DNA from: Druceiella hillmani
Lineage: Eukaryota; Arthropoda; Insecta; Lepidoptera; Hepialidae
NCBI GenBank assembly: GCA_039881145.1
Contig: JAYKKI010000052.1
Span: 15,012,001 to 15,076,000, forward strand
DNA: 64,000 bases
Reading direction: 5' to 3'
The notes beneath the pieces are model-generated. The model saw nothing but the letters and a program-made list of their open reading frames with translations. It did no database searches and had not been told where the DNA came from. Each line of letters starts with the position of its first letter. Position 1 is the first letter of the stretch. This document shows positions 36,130 to 49,100 of this stretch, piece by piece. The translations under genes and the position numbers were made by a program.

Positions 36130-37700
36130 GATAAGGAGAAAACTCTTTGAGTTTAAAGTCATTTGACTTATCTCCAAGTAAATTATTCAGATACCTACAT
36201 AGACCATACAGCACAAAGACCATAATGCGATCAAAAATGACATGCCAAATTATATCCACTGAATCCATTTTTCCTCTAATAAACTTTTGCTTACCTCACT
36301 TTTGTCCTCTTCATTGCTTACCTCACTTAACTAAAGAATTCTTTTATGAACAATTTTCGTCATTTTCATCAAATTTTTCTTTTGTTTTTTATTTTTTTTA
36401 ATTGTTTTCTTTGTTTCTCTTGTAATGTACTTTTCTGCTGGAATGTCTTTTAGAATAACTTTCCTCTTTTTTTGATAGCTTTACCCACATATCTTGAGCC
36501 TACCTTTGGTCATGATCAAAAGATTTCAAGAGAAAATCCTTGAATTGGAGCGGACTGTACGTTTTCTTCATAGTTTGTACCACCTCCTTCCTTAGATTGA
36601 CTGACGGTAGCTGTGGCATAATGAGGCTACCTAGCATAACGTGAAAACTCATGGTCATTAAGAATATTCGCATTAAAGGGGAAGATGACTGTATCTTGAA
36701 AACCAATCATGATACTTGCCTGAGCCAAGGGCAGTTAATCTGTGATAATATCTGTTATGTCGTAGATTGTTATTATCTTTCCCAAATTATTTCATAGCCA
36801 AGAATCTTGTGGAGAACTGCAATATTTCTTTATGGGCCTGAACACTGATACACCTAAAGGTTGTAGTTTATTACCACAATGCCGTGGGGATGTTAACATG
36901 ACGATTCCGTTTTTTTAGCCAAATTTGGTACCTCCACGTGTCAGTCAAAGAGTGATTGTCTAAAACCAACAAAATAAAATAAGTTTTAGTATAAACTGAG
37001 AGATTTCTGGGTCTGTAATCCATCCACTGGAGATCACTATTAATGAAATAGCTCTTAAATGTTTGCAGGGAAATACAAACATACTGAGTTCCCAGAAGTA
37101 GATGCTGCAGTTACTGTTGTAACCTCAGTAACGTATTCCCCAGAAGTCATGGTGCCAACGTGACGTGTAACCTTGACAGCTACAATTTTATTTGGCTTCA
37201 ATACATTAAATCCTGTTTCATCCAAATTCCATATTTGTGACGCAGTTAAACTATATTAACCTTCAGAAAACCTTTAAAAAAACTTCCATGGCTGGTGGGT
37301 TCTAGTTTTCAAATAGATAACTCGGGATTCCGTTTTAAAAATATTGTAAGCCACTCTTTTCCTGTCATCTTGCTTTTAATCCTGGGAAATAGTATTTTAA
37401 TTATGTATTTAACAGCACAATGGTAGGAATGGCGTCAAACGTCTTTCGGTGAAAATCCATAGAAGATTCGTGTCATTTGTAACAAGTATTTTTTAAAGAA
37501 CCCTTTTCTTCTGAAAAAAATTGAATAGGTGCTGCATAATCCACTGATAGAGTACCACTTTCGGAGTTACATTTCTTTATAAATCTTATTAAGATCATTC
37601 GTTTTATACTGAATGCCTTGGCAGTGGTATTTACACTTGGGCTTTAGTTCGTGATAGCTTTTGTTGCATCATTTCACTGTTGACTGGAAATAGAGCCTCT
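36130..37700 (-). pseudogene. Dead pogo-like DDE transposase (minus strand)
   Basis: Read on the minus strand, the relic would be a pogo/Tigger-type transposase acting on its own terminal repeats. Visible in order: GKEWLTIFLKRNPELS near 37345-37300; NLDETG at 37228-37211, with the first catalytic Asp; a glycine-poor middle with TSGNS; VLDNHS at 36966-36950, second Asp; LxxLGVSVFRPIKKY near 36865-36830, where Gly replaces the expected third Asp of 'LQPLD'; IYDITDI near 36770; GFQDTVIFPFNANIL near 36705-36665; then a low-complexity basic C-terminus. Frames change several times and stops are frequent, so it is inactive. The N-terminal helix-turn-helix part is not readable. A likely right end is CTACCCCCACCC-TA at 38143-38154, just where block A resumes; the left end was not identified. 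Confidence 0.8.
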
Positions 37701-37776
37701 CGTAGTCTATTTGTTTACATGTCTGAAGCCTAAAATGAAAAAAATAACATATATTACTTTCGTTTTGCATCATGGG

Positions 37777-37805
37777 GTTAGTTGAGCAACAATTGCTCAA
37801 CTAAC
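37777..37805. other. Perfect 13-bp stem hairpin upstream of the pogo-like relic
   Basis: GTTAGTTGAGCAA, loop CAA, TTGCTCAACTAAC. It sits about 80 bp upstream of the readable transposase relic and may be a joined pair of terminal-repeat fragments. Confidence 0.6.
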
Positions 37806-38159
37806 TTCAACCCAAATATTTGAACCAAAATCAGGAATTTTTTTTAAATAAGGACGAAATACTTTGTACATGTCATGAATAAAATAAATTTTTAAAAGTT
37901 TACCACTTGATATATCGAAGACGGATGACTTTCAACGTGTACAGGAAAAGTATGAACCGAAACAAATTTATAACTTATTCGTCGCAAAACAAAGCGTACC
38001 TCACTTAATCAACAAATCGTCTCGGGCGATCATGTGGTGAGTTCCCTCCCGCTACCGCTTCTTCTCGCTGTTTTCATGAGTTAGCGTGCCGTGTGTAATT
38101 TTTAAGCTATTTTGAATACCCAAATTACCCCTATGCTTAGCTACCCCCACCCTATCCTA

Positions 38160-38610
38160 ATTAATTCGACATTACCAACGAAACACAGAAACAGCATCTT
38201 AAAAATCACTATATCAAAAATTACACAAAAGTCCGCACTTGGATAAAGCGACACAGCAACGACAGTAGCTTTTCTACTGCCTGTGTGCGTCTCACAAACT
38301 CTTTGGTGTTAAACCTGCCAGTTTCTAGAATATCTTACCAATTTATATACCGCCGAATGGAAATATTGTTAAAATTATCGACGATTCGATATCTGTTATT
38401 AATCGCCACGAGGTACTTTCTCTTAATACGTGTATTTAATTTTAGAGAAAATTAGTACGACGCGTTTATGGTTTAACCAATTCTTAAATACCCGAAAACC
38501 CCGATCTTGGTATAGATTTTCCGTTTAAAAAAAAGTAATTACATTTCAATAAATAACAAAAAACTTAATACGAAATATGCAAACTAGATTAGAGAGAGAT
38601 TAAAAATGTT
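38160..38610 (+). repeat. Block A, partial copy A4, plus linker
   Basis: 38170-38460 matches 485-700 of A1 and 20850-21100 of A2 (ACCAACGAAACACAGAAACA; CGAATGGAAATATTGTTAAAATT). 38460-38610 matches 30400-30560. The copy begins exactly where the pogo-like material ends. Confidence 0.7.
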
Positions 38611-38619
38611 AAAAGTAAT

Positions 38620-39955
38620 TCTCTTGGGTAGTGGAAACAAAGGAGAATCAACATCAATCCCCAATTATGTTAGCCTGGCTTATAAGCCCACCACTTTTTT
38701 CACCCATTTCTGAAATATCGTAGAAACTTCTTTAATATCTCTAGAGAAATATGTAAAGAGCATGGCGTTTGAACATTTATTCAGTTAGCAATTGAATTTC
38801 GGCCAGTGAAGTACAAACAAAATTTAGTATTGATCATGACGCGTCTGTTAAAGTATGATTTTAAGCAGAAAGATTAAGTCTATTCCAAAAGTAAAAAGTG
38901 AGAAATGTTTTGTTTATATTGATCATATTTTTATGCCTAATAAAGGCACACCATAGATGAAGCAATACGTTTCGAAGACAGGGCCAAGTATAGGTTCCAA
39001 AGATCAACAAATTAAGGAATAAAATTTTGATCTCACAAATTATTCTTAACCAAAGCGAATTTCTGCATTAAATTAAGAAAAATTTAAAAACTTTACTAAA
39101 ACTGATCATAAGTAAGTTGGCGTTACCAGGCAGAGCTACTCTCGTGCACTCATATTGAAATAGAAAAAGAAATTTTATGTTTTTAATTTTTTCGCAAAAG
39201 CATAAAGAAATTCTACAAAGAAAAAATTGATCTCTTCACACATTCTGGCTGCAAATAATACAGAAGGATGGTGCTTATATAACTGATGATTAATTTTATT
39301 GGTTACGTGTAAGAAACAAGGTAATTTTGTAAACTGAGATTGGTTTATTAACTGCCATCCTAGCATATTTTAAATACAGTTTTCTATATCATATTCGACA
39401 CCACGTTGCATTAAGATATTATTTTACTTTTTCAAATTATTCAGCTGTTTAACCATCAAATTCCAAATCACCTATCGTTTATTAAATACAAGGCAGTGAA
39501 TGACCACGCGTCATGCATACAAACATACATATGCACATACTTTGATATATTATACTTTACCTACTGGTTAACATTTTCAGTGCTAACCACCTAACTGTAG
39601 GTTCACTTGAATCCCGTCAATAGCTGACTGCCTAAAAATAGGCTTTTATGAATTTGTATTCTCATGCCTTCTATTGAGTACTCAATAAGTATTATTATAC
39701 CGAAATTATAGATTTTATGTCAACGTAAAGTTGACATACAATTAAATATTTTTATCCTAAAATAAAATAAAAGATATTTCAGCCATTATAATGCATAGAC
39801 AACTTCCAGTTAACAGTGGATACATGAAAAATGGACTTTCATAGTTTTTTTTATATTATTTACAATTCGTACTAAATGAATTAAAATAATAAATCTAGCC
39901 GTATTCAATACAATCACAAAAACTTGTTTTATTCACCTACGTATAGAAATTAAAT
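38620..39955. other. No recognisable gene
   Basis: Between A4 and B3 there is 1.3 kb with no counterpart in unit 2. The frames at 38790-39100 (plus) and 39175-39366 (minus, 63 codons) resemble nothing I know. A small hairpin GCCTAAAAATAGGC lies at 39630-39643. Confidence 0.45.
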
Positions 39956-39959
39956 AGAA

Positions 39960-41340
39960 CCTTACACATAGTAAAGATATATACAATGATAAGTACAATG
40001 ATTGCATTTTATGTGACCGTTATTATGTTTTTGCGTCAATTGGGATGTAAAAATAAATAAATATCGTGTCGTAGATCTAATATTTTGACATAAACCTAAA
40101 ATATAATTTTTCACTTTATCTTTAACATAACTAAATTTCACGATAACAAGATTATAGTAGAACAGCTTCAAAATCGATTTAGCAGTGTAGAACATGTAAT
40201 ATTTTCTATGAAGTTTATAACTTCTTATTTATTGAAAATCGGCTAAAAATTTAAAAGTAATTTTCTAAAGACATTAAAGGACCTAATAATAAGTGTTATT
40301 CGAGAAATATTTACTAATCGACTTTTCGCAAACATTGACACAAACCTCGCTTAACTTAAATATTTTAATTTTTCAGATCGGCAACTGAATAATGATAATA
40401 ACAAAAGATCAATGCCAAGAAGTCCCGTGGCCATTTGCAATGAATGAATGACAAATTTAATTTAATTATTTGCGTTCAGTGGACGACATTCATAATCATG
40501 CAATTAGCGGCGACCAAGACCCTTAGTTTGACAACTAAGTATTATGGATCGACGCGATGCTTCTTTCTGTGGACTTAATTAGGTTTGAGGATTAATTAAT
40601 AATGTAAATTGAATAATAAAAATCCAATTACGTCCGCTAACTTGCCCCTTGGTATTTGTTTCATCAACATCTTGGTATTTGTTTCTTGAATAACATTTAT
40701 TTTTAGGTTAAAAAGTGCGATTTGGAGGTACTTTTCATAGGAAAACTTACTGTAATGTGTGATAATATGAATTGCACCTGAATCAATAAAATGCTACTAC
40801 CATCATTTAAATATTGAATTTATGAACGAAACTGTAACGTTTTTCACATTTGAACACTAGGAATTTACATAAATTTTATTACGCTTATTCCTTTATTAAA
40901 TTATAGCTATAATTTAGATTAAAAAAAGTTTGTTAACAACAAAAATGATGCTATGCTATGCTATGTTATCCTATGGTAATGTTATAATATGTTTAATTTC
41001 TTCTACATTTTTCTAACTTTCATTTACAAGACAGAAAATGTAAGAAAAAATTCACATTAAAAAAATAATTTAAATATTTTTAAACTCACGTAACATACTT
41101 TGCCAAAGAAACCAAGAAATAGTCTTTTCGCTCTTCACTTGTGTAATTAGTCTTTATGTCCTGCAATCAAACATAATTTTAATTTTCTGTGTCAAACAAT
41201 CTTTTAGAAAATATGTTTAACACATAGACCGACAAACATAAAAATAGCTTCGCAAATGTTTCGTTTTTAATATTCTGGTACAGAACATATTTACACAATA
41301 TTATCAAATTCTTCTATCATCATTACATTTGCCTTAAGTA
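39960..41340 (+). repeat. Block B, copy B3
   Basis: Parallel to B2 (31000-32700) and to the first part of B1. 41260-41340 matches 2890-2810 in reverse, which shows that the B1 segment is the inverted one. A short ATGCT/CTATG pentanucleotide run at 40947-40976 is local. Confidence 0.75.
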
Positions 41341-41349
41341 TTAGAAAAT

Positions 41350-41915
41350 ATTAACGAAAACAACTAATCATTCTGTTACAAAAAGTAAATATTTTATTAA
41401 TATTTGTGGAATTAATTTAAACAGAACAAAAAATTAGGTAGAAGTGGCATATTCATCATAATGTATGAAAACACGTAACGTCAGTTAAAACAAGTGAATT
41501 TTAAACGTGTCAATCACATTTCAGGGCACACGCCCTGTCTCCGCCCAAAATTATGAAACCCTTTCCCATTTTCGCACGCTTGAGTCACATCTGTTTTTTT
41601 TCGATAGCAAACATTTTAAATCGTTCTAATACTTTAATGTTATTTACACATTTATCGACCACTCACCACGATATCGAAATAAGGTGGCAATAAAAATAAG
41701 CCAATTTACATAAATTTATTTCTTTAAGGAAACTTAAATTCTACGAAACTGTAATATTAAAATATTTATTAGTTTTATTATCTACATGCGATATAAAAAC
41801 TGAGTGAGTTAATAGGATTTTGGCAGTTTCAGAAAACTTTCGCTAACTTATTTCAGGAAATGTTTGCGATCTTTATTAATTTTGGACGACCTATATTTCC
41901 TTTATCTAAAAAAAA
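41350..41915. other. No recognisable gene
   Basis: AT-rich sequence with one GC-richer patch near 41520-41580 (GGGCACACGCCCTGTC). No match found. Confidence 0.45.
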
Positions 41916-41919
41916 TATT

Positions 41920-43260
41920 GTAGTGTCATGTGGGGTAAATGCGAGTATCATTGACACATTCTGCTATATGTCATTTCGTGGTCTATTATATTTAATATTA
42001 ATCTTGTATTAGACTGTTGTTTCAAGTAATTAGTTATACTAAAATAACAATGACTACAGATTAGTAATTAAATTTATTTACTCTGTCCCAACTATTGCAT
42101 TTGTCAGGTATAAAGGGGTAAAAGTAAAAATCGCATTTAAAATCCTAATAGTGTAGATAGTTACTAATTTGGAATTGCAATAAAATACGCAAATTTAACT
42201 AAAGTTAGGTTTTTATTTGAATGAGATCGGTGAAAAACTTACAGAGCTATGAAAAAGTTCTTACAAACCAAATTACAATTCTGAGATTAATATTACCATA
42301 TTACTTAGCATATGGTAATATTATCATTTTTCCTGAACTCGTAATCAATATATATTATGCCGCGCTTAGTTATTTCAGGATTTGGTAATATTTTGACATT
42401 ACAATCAGCAGTAACCAGAACAGTATCTTCTATTATAAGCCATGCAAAAATTGCGCCCTTGCGTCGCACAAATTTCACCTCTGCCTACCTTCCTTGCACA
42501 ACACCCACATAATACTTAAGTCCCTTTTTAAGGCATATTTTATAATTACCCATTTGTTGATATTAATACTTTGTAATTTTATTGCTTCTTGCGCCTCATT
42601 TTCTTTATCTTCTTCCCCAGTTGGATTATCAGTTACAGATGGACTTTTTTGATTATTACTTTCGTTATTAGACTCATTTCCCTCTTCCATCCACATATTT
42701 TCATCTGAATTTGCATACGTACCATATATACCATCGTCTTCGAAATATGCATTAGTACTACTACTATCACTATCTAAACATTGGATCTTTTTATTGGGCT
42801 TTCCGTTCATTTTTAGTTTTTTATTATCTTCAAACGTTATTTCTTTTTCTAAATCTGCATCCGTATTACTACTTTCGTCAAAATCTTGAATAATTTTCTT
42901 CCCCTTTCCTTTCTTATTTAGTTTTTTATTCATTCCTGTTTATTTTTTGTTTGTTTTAATTTTTCTTTGTTTCTTAACTCGATAAGCATTTTAGCAGACG
43001 TAACTACTTCTGCACCTGAGGCAACTTTTTGTTTGTTTTGTTTATTTTTGCTAAATGGTTGCAAGAATCATCTGTTCTGATGATATTGATGTTATAGTTT
43101 GGACTTCACAAGCTTGTTTCTCTTTGGGATCAAAGTTAGTGATCTAAATTCTGGTTGGTTTTCCAAGTTGATAGTCATAGGAATGACCTCTTTAGAAGCT
43201 AATGCACTTAAAATAGATGGTGACGGGGTATTGACATTGCGTTCTATACATTCAAAATCT
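41920..43260 (-). mobile_element. Truncated pogo-like element (minus strand)
   Basis: Bounded on the left by a probable terminal sequence, TAGTGTCATGTGGGGTAAATG (41920-41940), and on the right by the start of block C2. It contains the C-terminal part of a transposase (next entry) and nothing of the catalytic core, so it is 5' truncated. Confidence 0.55.
42380..42933 (-). pseudogene. C-terminal relic of a pogo-type transposase
   Basis: A 152-codon frame runs from 42933 to 42475. It is very acidic and Ser/Asn-rich in its middle (DSDSSST, NESNNESNN, GEEDKENEAQEA), with a basic start, and ends with INKWVIIKYALKRDL. Past a one-base shift the expected continuation is read in another frame: KYYVGVV, EVKFVRRKGAIFAW and ILPNPEITKRG down to about 42380. 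The W-V-x-V-K-Y...YYVG-V...V-F-R order is what I know from the C-terminal tail of insect pogo-like transposases. The frame has no obvious promoter and no catalytic domain. I regard it as a transposon remnant rather than a host gene, although the open frame is the longest in the window. Confidence 0.65.
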
Positions 43261-43669
43261 TCTACATAATATATTATGAGCCAATAAATGCTCTTCTACT
43301 AAATAAATGCTCTTTCTACTATATAAAAAACTTACCAAGCTTGGATGGAACTCGCACGATGAGGACTTCAAACATATTAAGGCACTTATAAATATTTCAG
43401 TGTGTGCGTAGTAATTCTATTAAACTATTTGCAACTTATTACGTTTTCACGATGTAATTATATTGCCTATATCTTTAGTAGACTTTAAAACTTGATACGT
43501 ATTTAAAAAATAATAATATCTATTATAATCCCTACCAGTTTTTCTGCACTCTTCTAGTCGGGTTTTACCGACCTTGTTTTTTCATGATTTTTGGTTCAGT
43601 AATTTTGGAAATAAAGTAAAGGGGGATGCTCTATTTTTGCATATTTTGTTAATAGCTTTTTAAACCTGC

Positions 43670-44010
43670 AATTTAAAATTATGAAAAGAAATAGTCCACA
43701 TAAAAAGCCCTTTCAATTAATACGCCACATTATGGATAACGTAAAAAAATGAGTATATAATTTGTTCTCTCTAATTTGTATTTGAACGTCTTAAAAATTT
43801 AAAAATATATAATTTAAAATTATGGAAAGATATATTTAAGTAGTCCATATAACGAACCCTTTAAAAAAAGAGTATTTTATTTGTAGAATTTAAAATTATG
43901 GAAAGATATATTTAAGTAGTCCATATAATGAACCCTTTAAAATAATACCGCACATGACGGATAAAGTAAAAAAAGAGTATTTTATTTGTCTTCTCTTTAA
44001 TTTGTATTTG
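43670..44010 (+). repeat. Local tandem duplication in C2
   Basis: AATTTAAAATTATG(G)AAAGA begins at 43670, 43811 and 43887. The second and third copies are 76 bp apart and nearly identical (TTTAAGTAGTCCATATAA). The later part (GAGTATTTTATTTGT) is also repeated, at 43870 and 43976. Confidence 0.85.
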
Positions 44011-44859
44011 AACGTTTTAAAACATTAGTGTGAAATATGGGAGTTAATATCGTTTATTATTACATATTATCGCATGTTTTCTAAGAAAATAAGTTTTAAC
44101 CGACGGACAGACAAACGCGTAAGTTAGCTTGTTCCATTTTTCCTTTTGGGGTGCGGAACCCCAAAAATGGTTGAAAAATTATTTGAATTAATAAAAATTT
44201 AAAATATTATTACATACTTATAATAACCACCAAACTTGTTAGATATTTAATGATATTTTGTGGGAAAATATATAGAAATTAAAAAAATGGAAGCACCAGC
44301 ACAATTAACACATTTTTTTTATTTATATGTATTAATTTGGATTTTAAATTTTAACAATATTGACATTTAAATAAAAGCTCAGATTGCATCGTGAAACATT
44401 TAACTGAATCTTCAACTTGTTGGTATACAGTGTTAAAGTATATTTCTAAATATAAGGAAAGAAAATTTTAGGTGAAAATATGCCCTTTCCGAAGGTTCAA
44501 AAAAACTTATAAAAATAGATACTTACGAAAAAATAATCAATAAATACAGAAAATGTGGACAAACGAGAAAGAAATTACTGTAGAAAAATAAAAAACGTCT
44601 CAAGGCTGATCACGTAAGAAGTCATGAATATTAAAGGACGTACATGGAGATATGTGAAAAAATTAATGAATCCAAAGAAATATATCAGTACAGAGGTATG
44701 TGCCATTTTTTTAAGTTGTTTATATAATAATTTTTTGCATCTTATATAAAACATTTCCTTAATAACTCCATTCTTGTGTCATGAAGATACCTATTGTGTA
44801 AAATGGACAAAACTAAGAAAACAGACGATTTGTAGGAAATAGATAAAACGAAGAACAAT

Positions 44860-46610
44860 AATTTCAAAAGAACCTTGTTTATTTAGTTTTTTATAAAGGA
44901 CATTTTCTTTCTAGTTGATCGTCAAAGTAAAAGGTAGAAAAATGCCACTTTGCTAGTAGAAGTTTTTTATATAATTTTTTTTAATATTTACCTATTTATT
45001 TTTGAAATTACAATAGTACTTATTTTTAACAAATTTATATTTTAATTTATATTTTAACTTCTGTATTTGCAGATGAAGCTTCGAAAACTTAAGTTGTTTT
45101 AGTTATACATACGTCATAATGCATGGGCGTATGACCTTGTTATATAATAAAAACGCAAACTGTTATAGTCATTCAATTAATTCGAACTAATAGAATCATT
45201 TGAATACGGTACAATACAACAAATAAAGTTCAATCTCCTAAAGTTCTCAAACTAAAAGATGGTCAAACTAAAATACTAGCTAGAAATATGGTGTTAAAGG
45301 CGTATGTCAAAAAATGCTTGGACCGCTTTCTGCATGAATATCTCCATTATCAAGTTGTTGAGTATCAAAGAAAGACTTCGTCGATTGTACAATTGCGACT
45401 TCTTAAATTGTTCGGACATTCTCCATAAAACAACTTTCGATTTAACTGTTGGAAGGATAGGTTGAAAGCAATATATCTTGGAGGCGAATTTTAACATGAT
45501 GAATGGACCTGATAAAAATGGCGACAGATTACACAGTATTACAAAGTATTCTACAAACGCGACCAATCGAATGAATTGGAAACGTATCTTTACACTGATT
45601 TATTTGAGTGCAGTAGAATGACGAGGAAGACCAACCACGTACATCATCGCCGAAACCACGACCACTATGACAAGAGTGTGAGGACTAAGTTCAGCTCACG
45701 TAATGACTCATCGTCATCATCTATCTTCTCTTCCACCGTTACTTGTATTTCTTCAAGCATTTCTTAAAATAATGTGAGTATCCCCATTTCCATGGAATCT
45801 TCTCAAGTGGGATGCCGTTGTGACAACTTCCGTTGCAATTTTGATAAACAGGGGAAAAGTTCATCGAAGATTTCTTATACCCACATTTGTCATAATCACA
45901 TTTGCCACAACATTTCCTGCACCGGCACATTAAATGTTCGAAACATTATTTGATGCGATGAGTTCTTTTATTAGTACAAGAACACACTGACTGTTTAGCT
46001 TAGCTTACGCTCCTACCCACAACCTATTTGGGGTTAAATATTGTTGCTAAAAGGGTTCTCCTTAACTACACCTCTTATTATGGGAGAGAAGAGATGACAA
46101 ATTTCATGTTTACTCCTGACTTAGCAAATATTTGGTGACAACAGAGATTAAGAGATGTATCCTTTTTAACTACACCATAACACCTCAAAGACCTTTTTTC
46201 CTGCTTTCTCAATCTCAAATTATGATGTGAAGGCGCCGCAGAAGGTTTCATTGCGAGTATTAGTGTGTTTTTAGTACAGATTGACAGGACCAATTTTATT
46301 TTACCGGAAAACAGAGAGTGTTACATAAGAGCCAGTGAAAGCATTGAAGAAAGAAATGCCCTTCAATTTTAGTTGTTGGATATTTTGAGTCGAATAACCA
46401 TTAGAATGACTTTATTACTGCAGGCTTAGAAACGCAACGTTACAATGAGCTAAAATCAGTTATCAGAAGAACTATCAGACCAATCTTCTCTAGTAACCGT
46501 AGTGAGAGAACTGTTTTATTTATTAATGGCTATCAAAACGATCAACAAATCAGCGTCGGTGGATGCTTATCGATTTCCTTTTGTTGTTTCTTAATCCAAA
46601 AGCGTCGGCC
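44860..46610. mobile_element. 1.75-kb unidentified insertion in C2
   Basis: C1 passes from AGAACAAT straight to TTGAGGAGACGCCGTTGAGC (10945-10968). In C2 the same flanks are 1.75 kb apart. The insert has small open frames on both strands: a Cys-rich 63-codon frame on the minus strand (45930-45739, starting with a CRCRKCCGKCDYDKC stretch), a 63-codon plus-strand frame with a His/Arg-rich part and a Ser tail (45576-45767), and an open stretch of about 70 codons at 46440-46650. I cannot assign any to a family. Terminal repeats were not detected. It may be a decayed mobile element; alternatively C1 lost the segment. Confidence 0.45.
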
Positions 46611-47119
46611 CTCTTTAGTTGCCTTTGAGCTACTGACTGAGGTGGGATAAATATCGAACAAAACAAAGGAACTCCTACACCAGTTAACATAGAAGCTACG
46701 TCACTTGTGATTTTAGTCTGAACTAGTCACACAGGCAGACACCCACAAAATTATAGACAATCTGAACGAATAAAATGGCTATGCAATAAATTATATTAGT
46801 GATATATATCTATGAGCTGAAAATAATTTAAACCATTCAAGGAGAGATTGACCACAGTGCTCCAATTTTTGACTACAGCGTCTAACGTTTTACCGAATAT
46901 CTCGGTAAATATTCGGTATATGAAAACTTCTTTCAAGAATTTTTTCAGTTTTAATTTTATATGTTACAATTTTAGACAATGGGGTTGGTGAAAAAAATAT
47001 GAGTTGTCGCTTTCTGATCTGTTATTATCAGTAAAATGTTTATCTTTTAATAAATGATTCATTTTTAGCTACGGATCACCATTTTCGAAATATAAGTGAA
47101 ACACCAAAAAAACATGACC

Positions 47120-48595
47120 TTCATTGTGCAATCTTACGTCCCGTTCGCCTTCTACTTTCTAGTATATTTGACTCCTAACTACTTTTAACACAGCCCTGAA
47201 GTAATAAAATTTGTTCCAACAATCCAATCATGTAAATACTTCCTTGACTAGGCTAATATTTCGATAGAAACTGGAATCTTGTGCACTTATTGGAACAAAA
47301 ACCATTAAATCGGTTTCTGTAAAATAAGTTACGACATAAATTGAATTTTGATTTCATAATCATACCTCTCTCAACATCATATACTTTTGTTTATACATAC
47401 TCGTCTTTTTACTTACCTTTCCAGCGTCAACCCGCAAAAATTTGAATTAGCATCTGAAGTATTATTGTTATAATTATTATTATTACTTTGACAACAATTA
47501 TTGTATTTTTCTTTCACACGACAATAGGAGTATAAAAAGAATTAAAGTAGTCAAATTAAACTGCTCTAAAAATGTTTAGAAAACGCAACTATACAAAATA
47601 CCGTGTCTGTATACGTTTATACACATGTACAAACACGCATATGAGCGTATGTATGTGTGCATGAGTGACCACGTTCCCTGTCCATTTCAAGTGTGTCCGT
47701 AAGTGTCCGCCCGCGTGTATTCAAATTTCAATAAATGCATCATAGCAAAAGATATGCAGTGTAGCTCAAACATAGCAATGTTCACGTTTAAATTAATCAA
47801 ACTTTGTTAAAGCTATTGTCGTAAAAATTGCTTTATACACCAATTACTTGTAGCTCTATTAGTGGTCAGTCGCCAAACAATTTAGCACGAATGTAAGAGC
47901 CTTATGATCAAAACTTTACAACGGCCCGTCGTACCAAAATTACGTTACGAATACACAAGCCTTCAAGCAATATTTTTATAGTATTTTTATAACCACACTT
48001 AACTATTGACAGTATTTTTTAATAAACAACAAAAAAATTGTAAGAGCCACAATAAGCATAATATATACGTTAAGAATAATGTTAAATTTAGAGCTGTTAA
48101 TGAAAATGTTAACTTTACATTGGATATTTGATGTTATCGTTTAAATAAAGGGAAACTTTCACCTATTTGATTCTCCCATGACAAAATTCACATCAAACTG
48201 ATACTACATTAATACACCAACGAAAATTTAAAAAAATACGACGATACTTATTACGTAAAAAAGCCATTGATTAAATATTAAAAACCAACATGGCCATTGA
48301 TTAAATATTAGAGGGAAACAAAATATTTGAAACAAAATCTAAAACGAAAGAAATGAAAATGTTTTCAAGAAAGCGAGGTTTTATTTACTGAACGAAAAAA
48401 TAAACAATTTAAATGAACATATATCACGTCGTATAACGTTTGACCTTTGGATCTACCTCCCATCTAGCCCTTTATATAAACACTAGAATTTTTACGATAA
48501 ACATGTCTGAATCTACGAACTTTATAAGCGAACGGGAACTTTCTAAACGAAGTTCTGTGAGCTTCGTTTTCCCATTATTAGTCGCAACCCTATTA
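47120..48595. other. Further 1.5-kb segment in C2 absent from C1
   Basis: C1 jumps from the counterpart of 47090-47115 (CACCATTTTCGAAATATAAG) to that of 48605 (ATCTTCACATAT). The extra segment is plain AT-rich DNA with a GT/TATG-rich part at 47600-47720 (including CCGTAAGTGTCCGCCCGCG) and no recognised gene. Confidence 0.45.
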
Positions 48596-49100
48596 TGTAC
48601 TGTAAATCTTCACATATCGTATGTTGTGTAGTTGCTTTGAGACACGATCTTAATTACACCCTTTCTTGTTATACGAAAGTAAATCTTAATGATTAACAAG
48701 TTCACTTTGATGCAAATTTTAAGGGCGACAAACTTAAACACATTCATATTTAATTAGGTAATAAGGTAACTTCTTTATTGGTCATAAACGCCTCTCAAAG
48801 ATACATTCATGACGCTTATTTATCTCCAAAAACGTGCACTCTCCGGATTCTGTTCTATAAACTCTTCCTCACATATTAATAACCCTCTCCTCTCTATATT
48901 TAATGGCTTGGTGTTACCCCTCTCCTCGAAACCCTAACTCCATACAGCGCGAAGTGTATCCAAGAGGACGGGCATCATAAAATAAAGTTTAAAATATAAA
49001 TACATAGTTTGATTACCGTTTTACGAGTTGTTATATTACTTCCTCGACCGACGGAACACTTAGACATATTTCTTACGGTCGCGGACGTGACAGTTTTTAA

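Noticed and set aside
36147..36401. 84-codon plus-strand frame
   Set aside because: It is the opposite strand of the basic C-terminal part of the pogo-like relic.
40947..40976. CTATG pentanucleotide run as a satellite
   Set aside because: Only about four imperfect units; too short to be more than local slippage.
45294..45930. Viral or retroviral gene in the 1.75-kb insertion
   Set aside because: Cys-rich frames are seen on both strands of the same stretch, there is no zinc-knuckle spacing, protease or polymerase motif, and no terminal repeats.
48440..48631. Small possible gene: TTTATATAAA at 48471 and ATG at 48503 with a hydrophobic stretch, then CGTATGT as a donor-like site
   Set aside because: TATA and ATG are only 30 bp apart, leaving no room for a leader; the frame is short, has no paralogue in C1, and such words are expected often in this AT-rich DNA.
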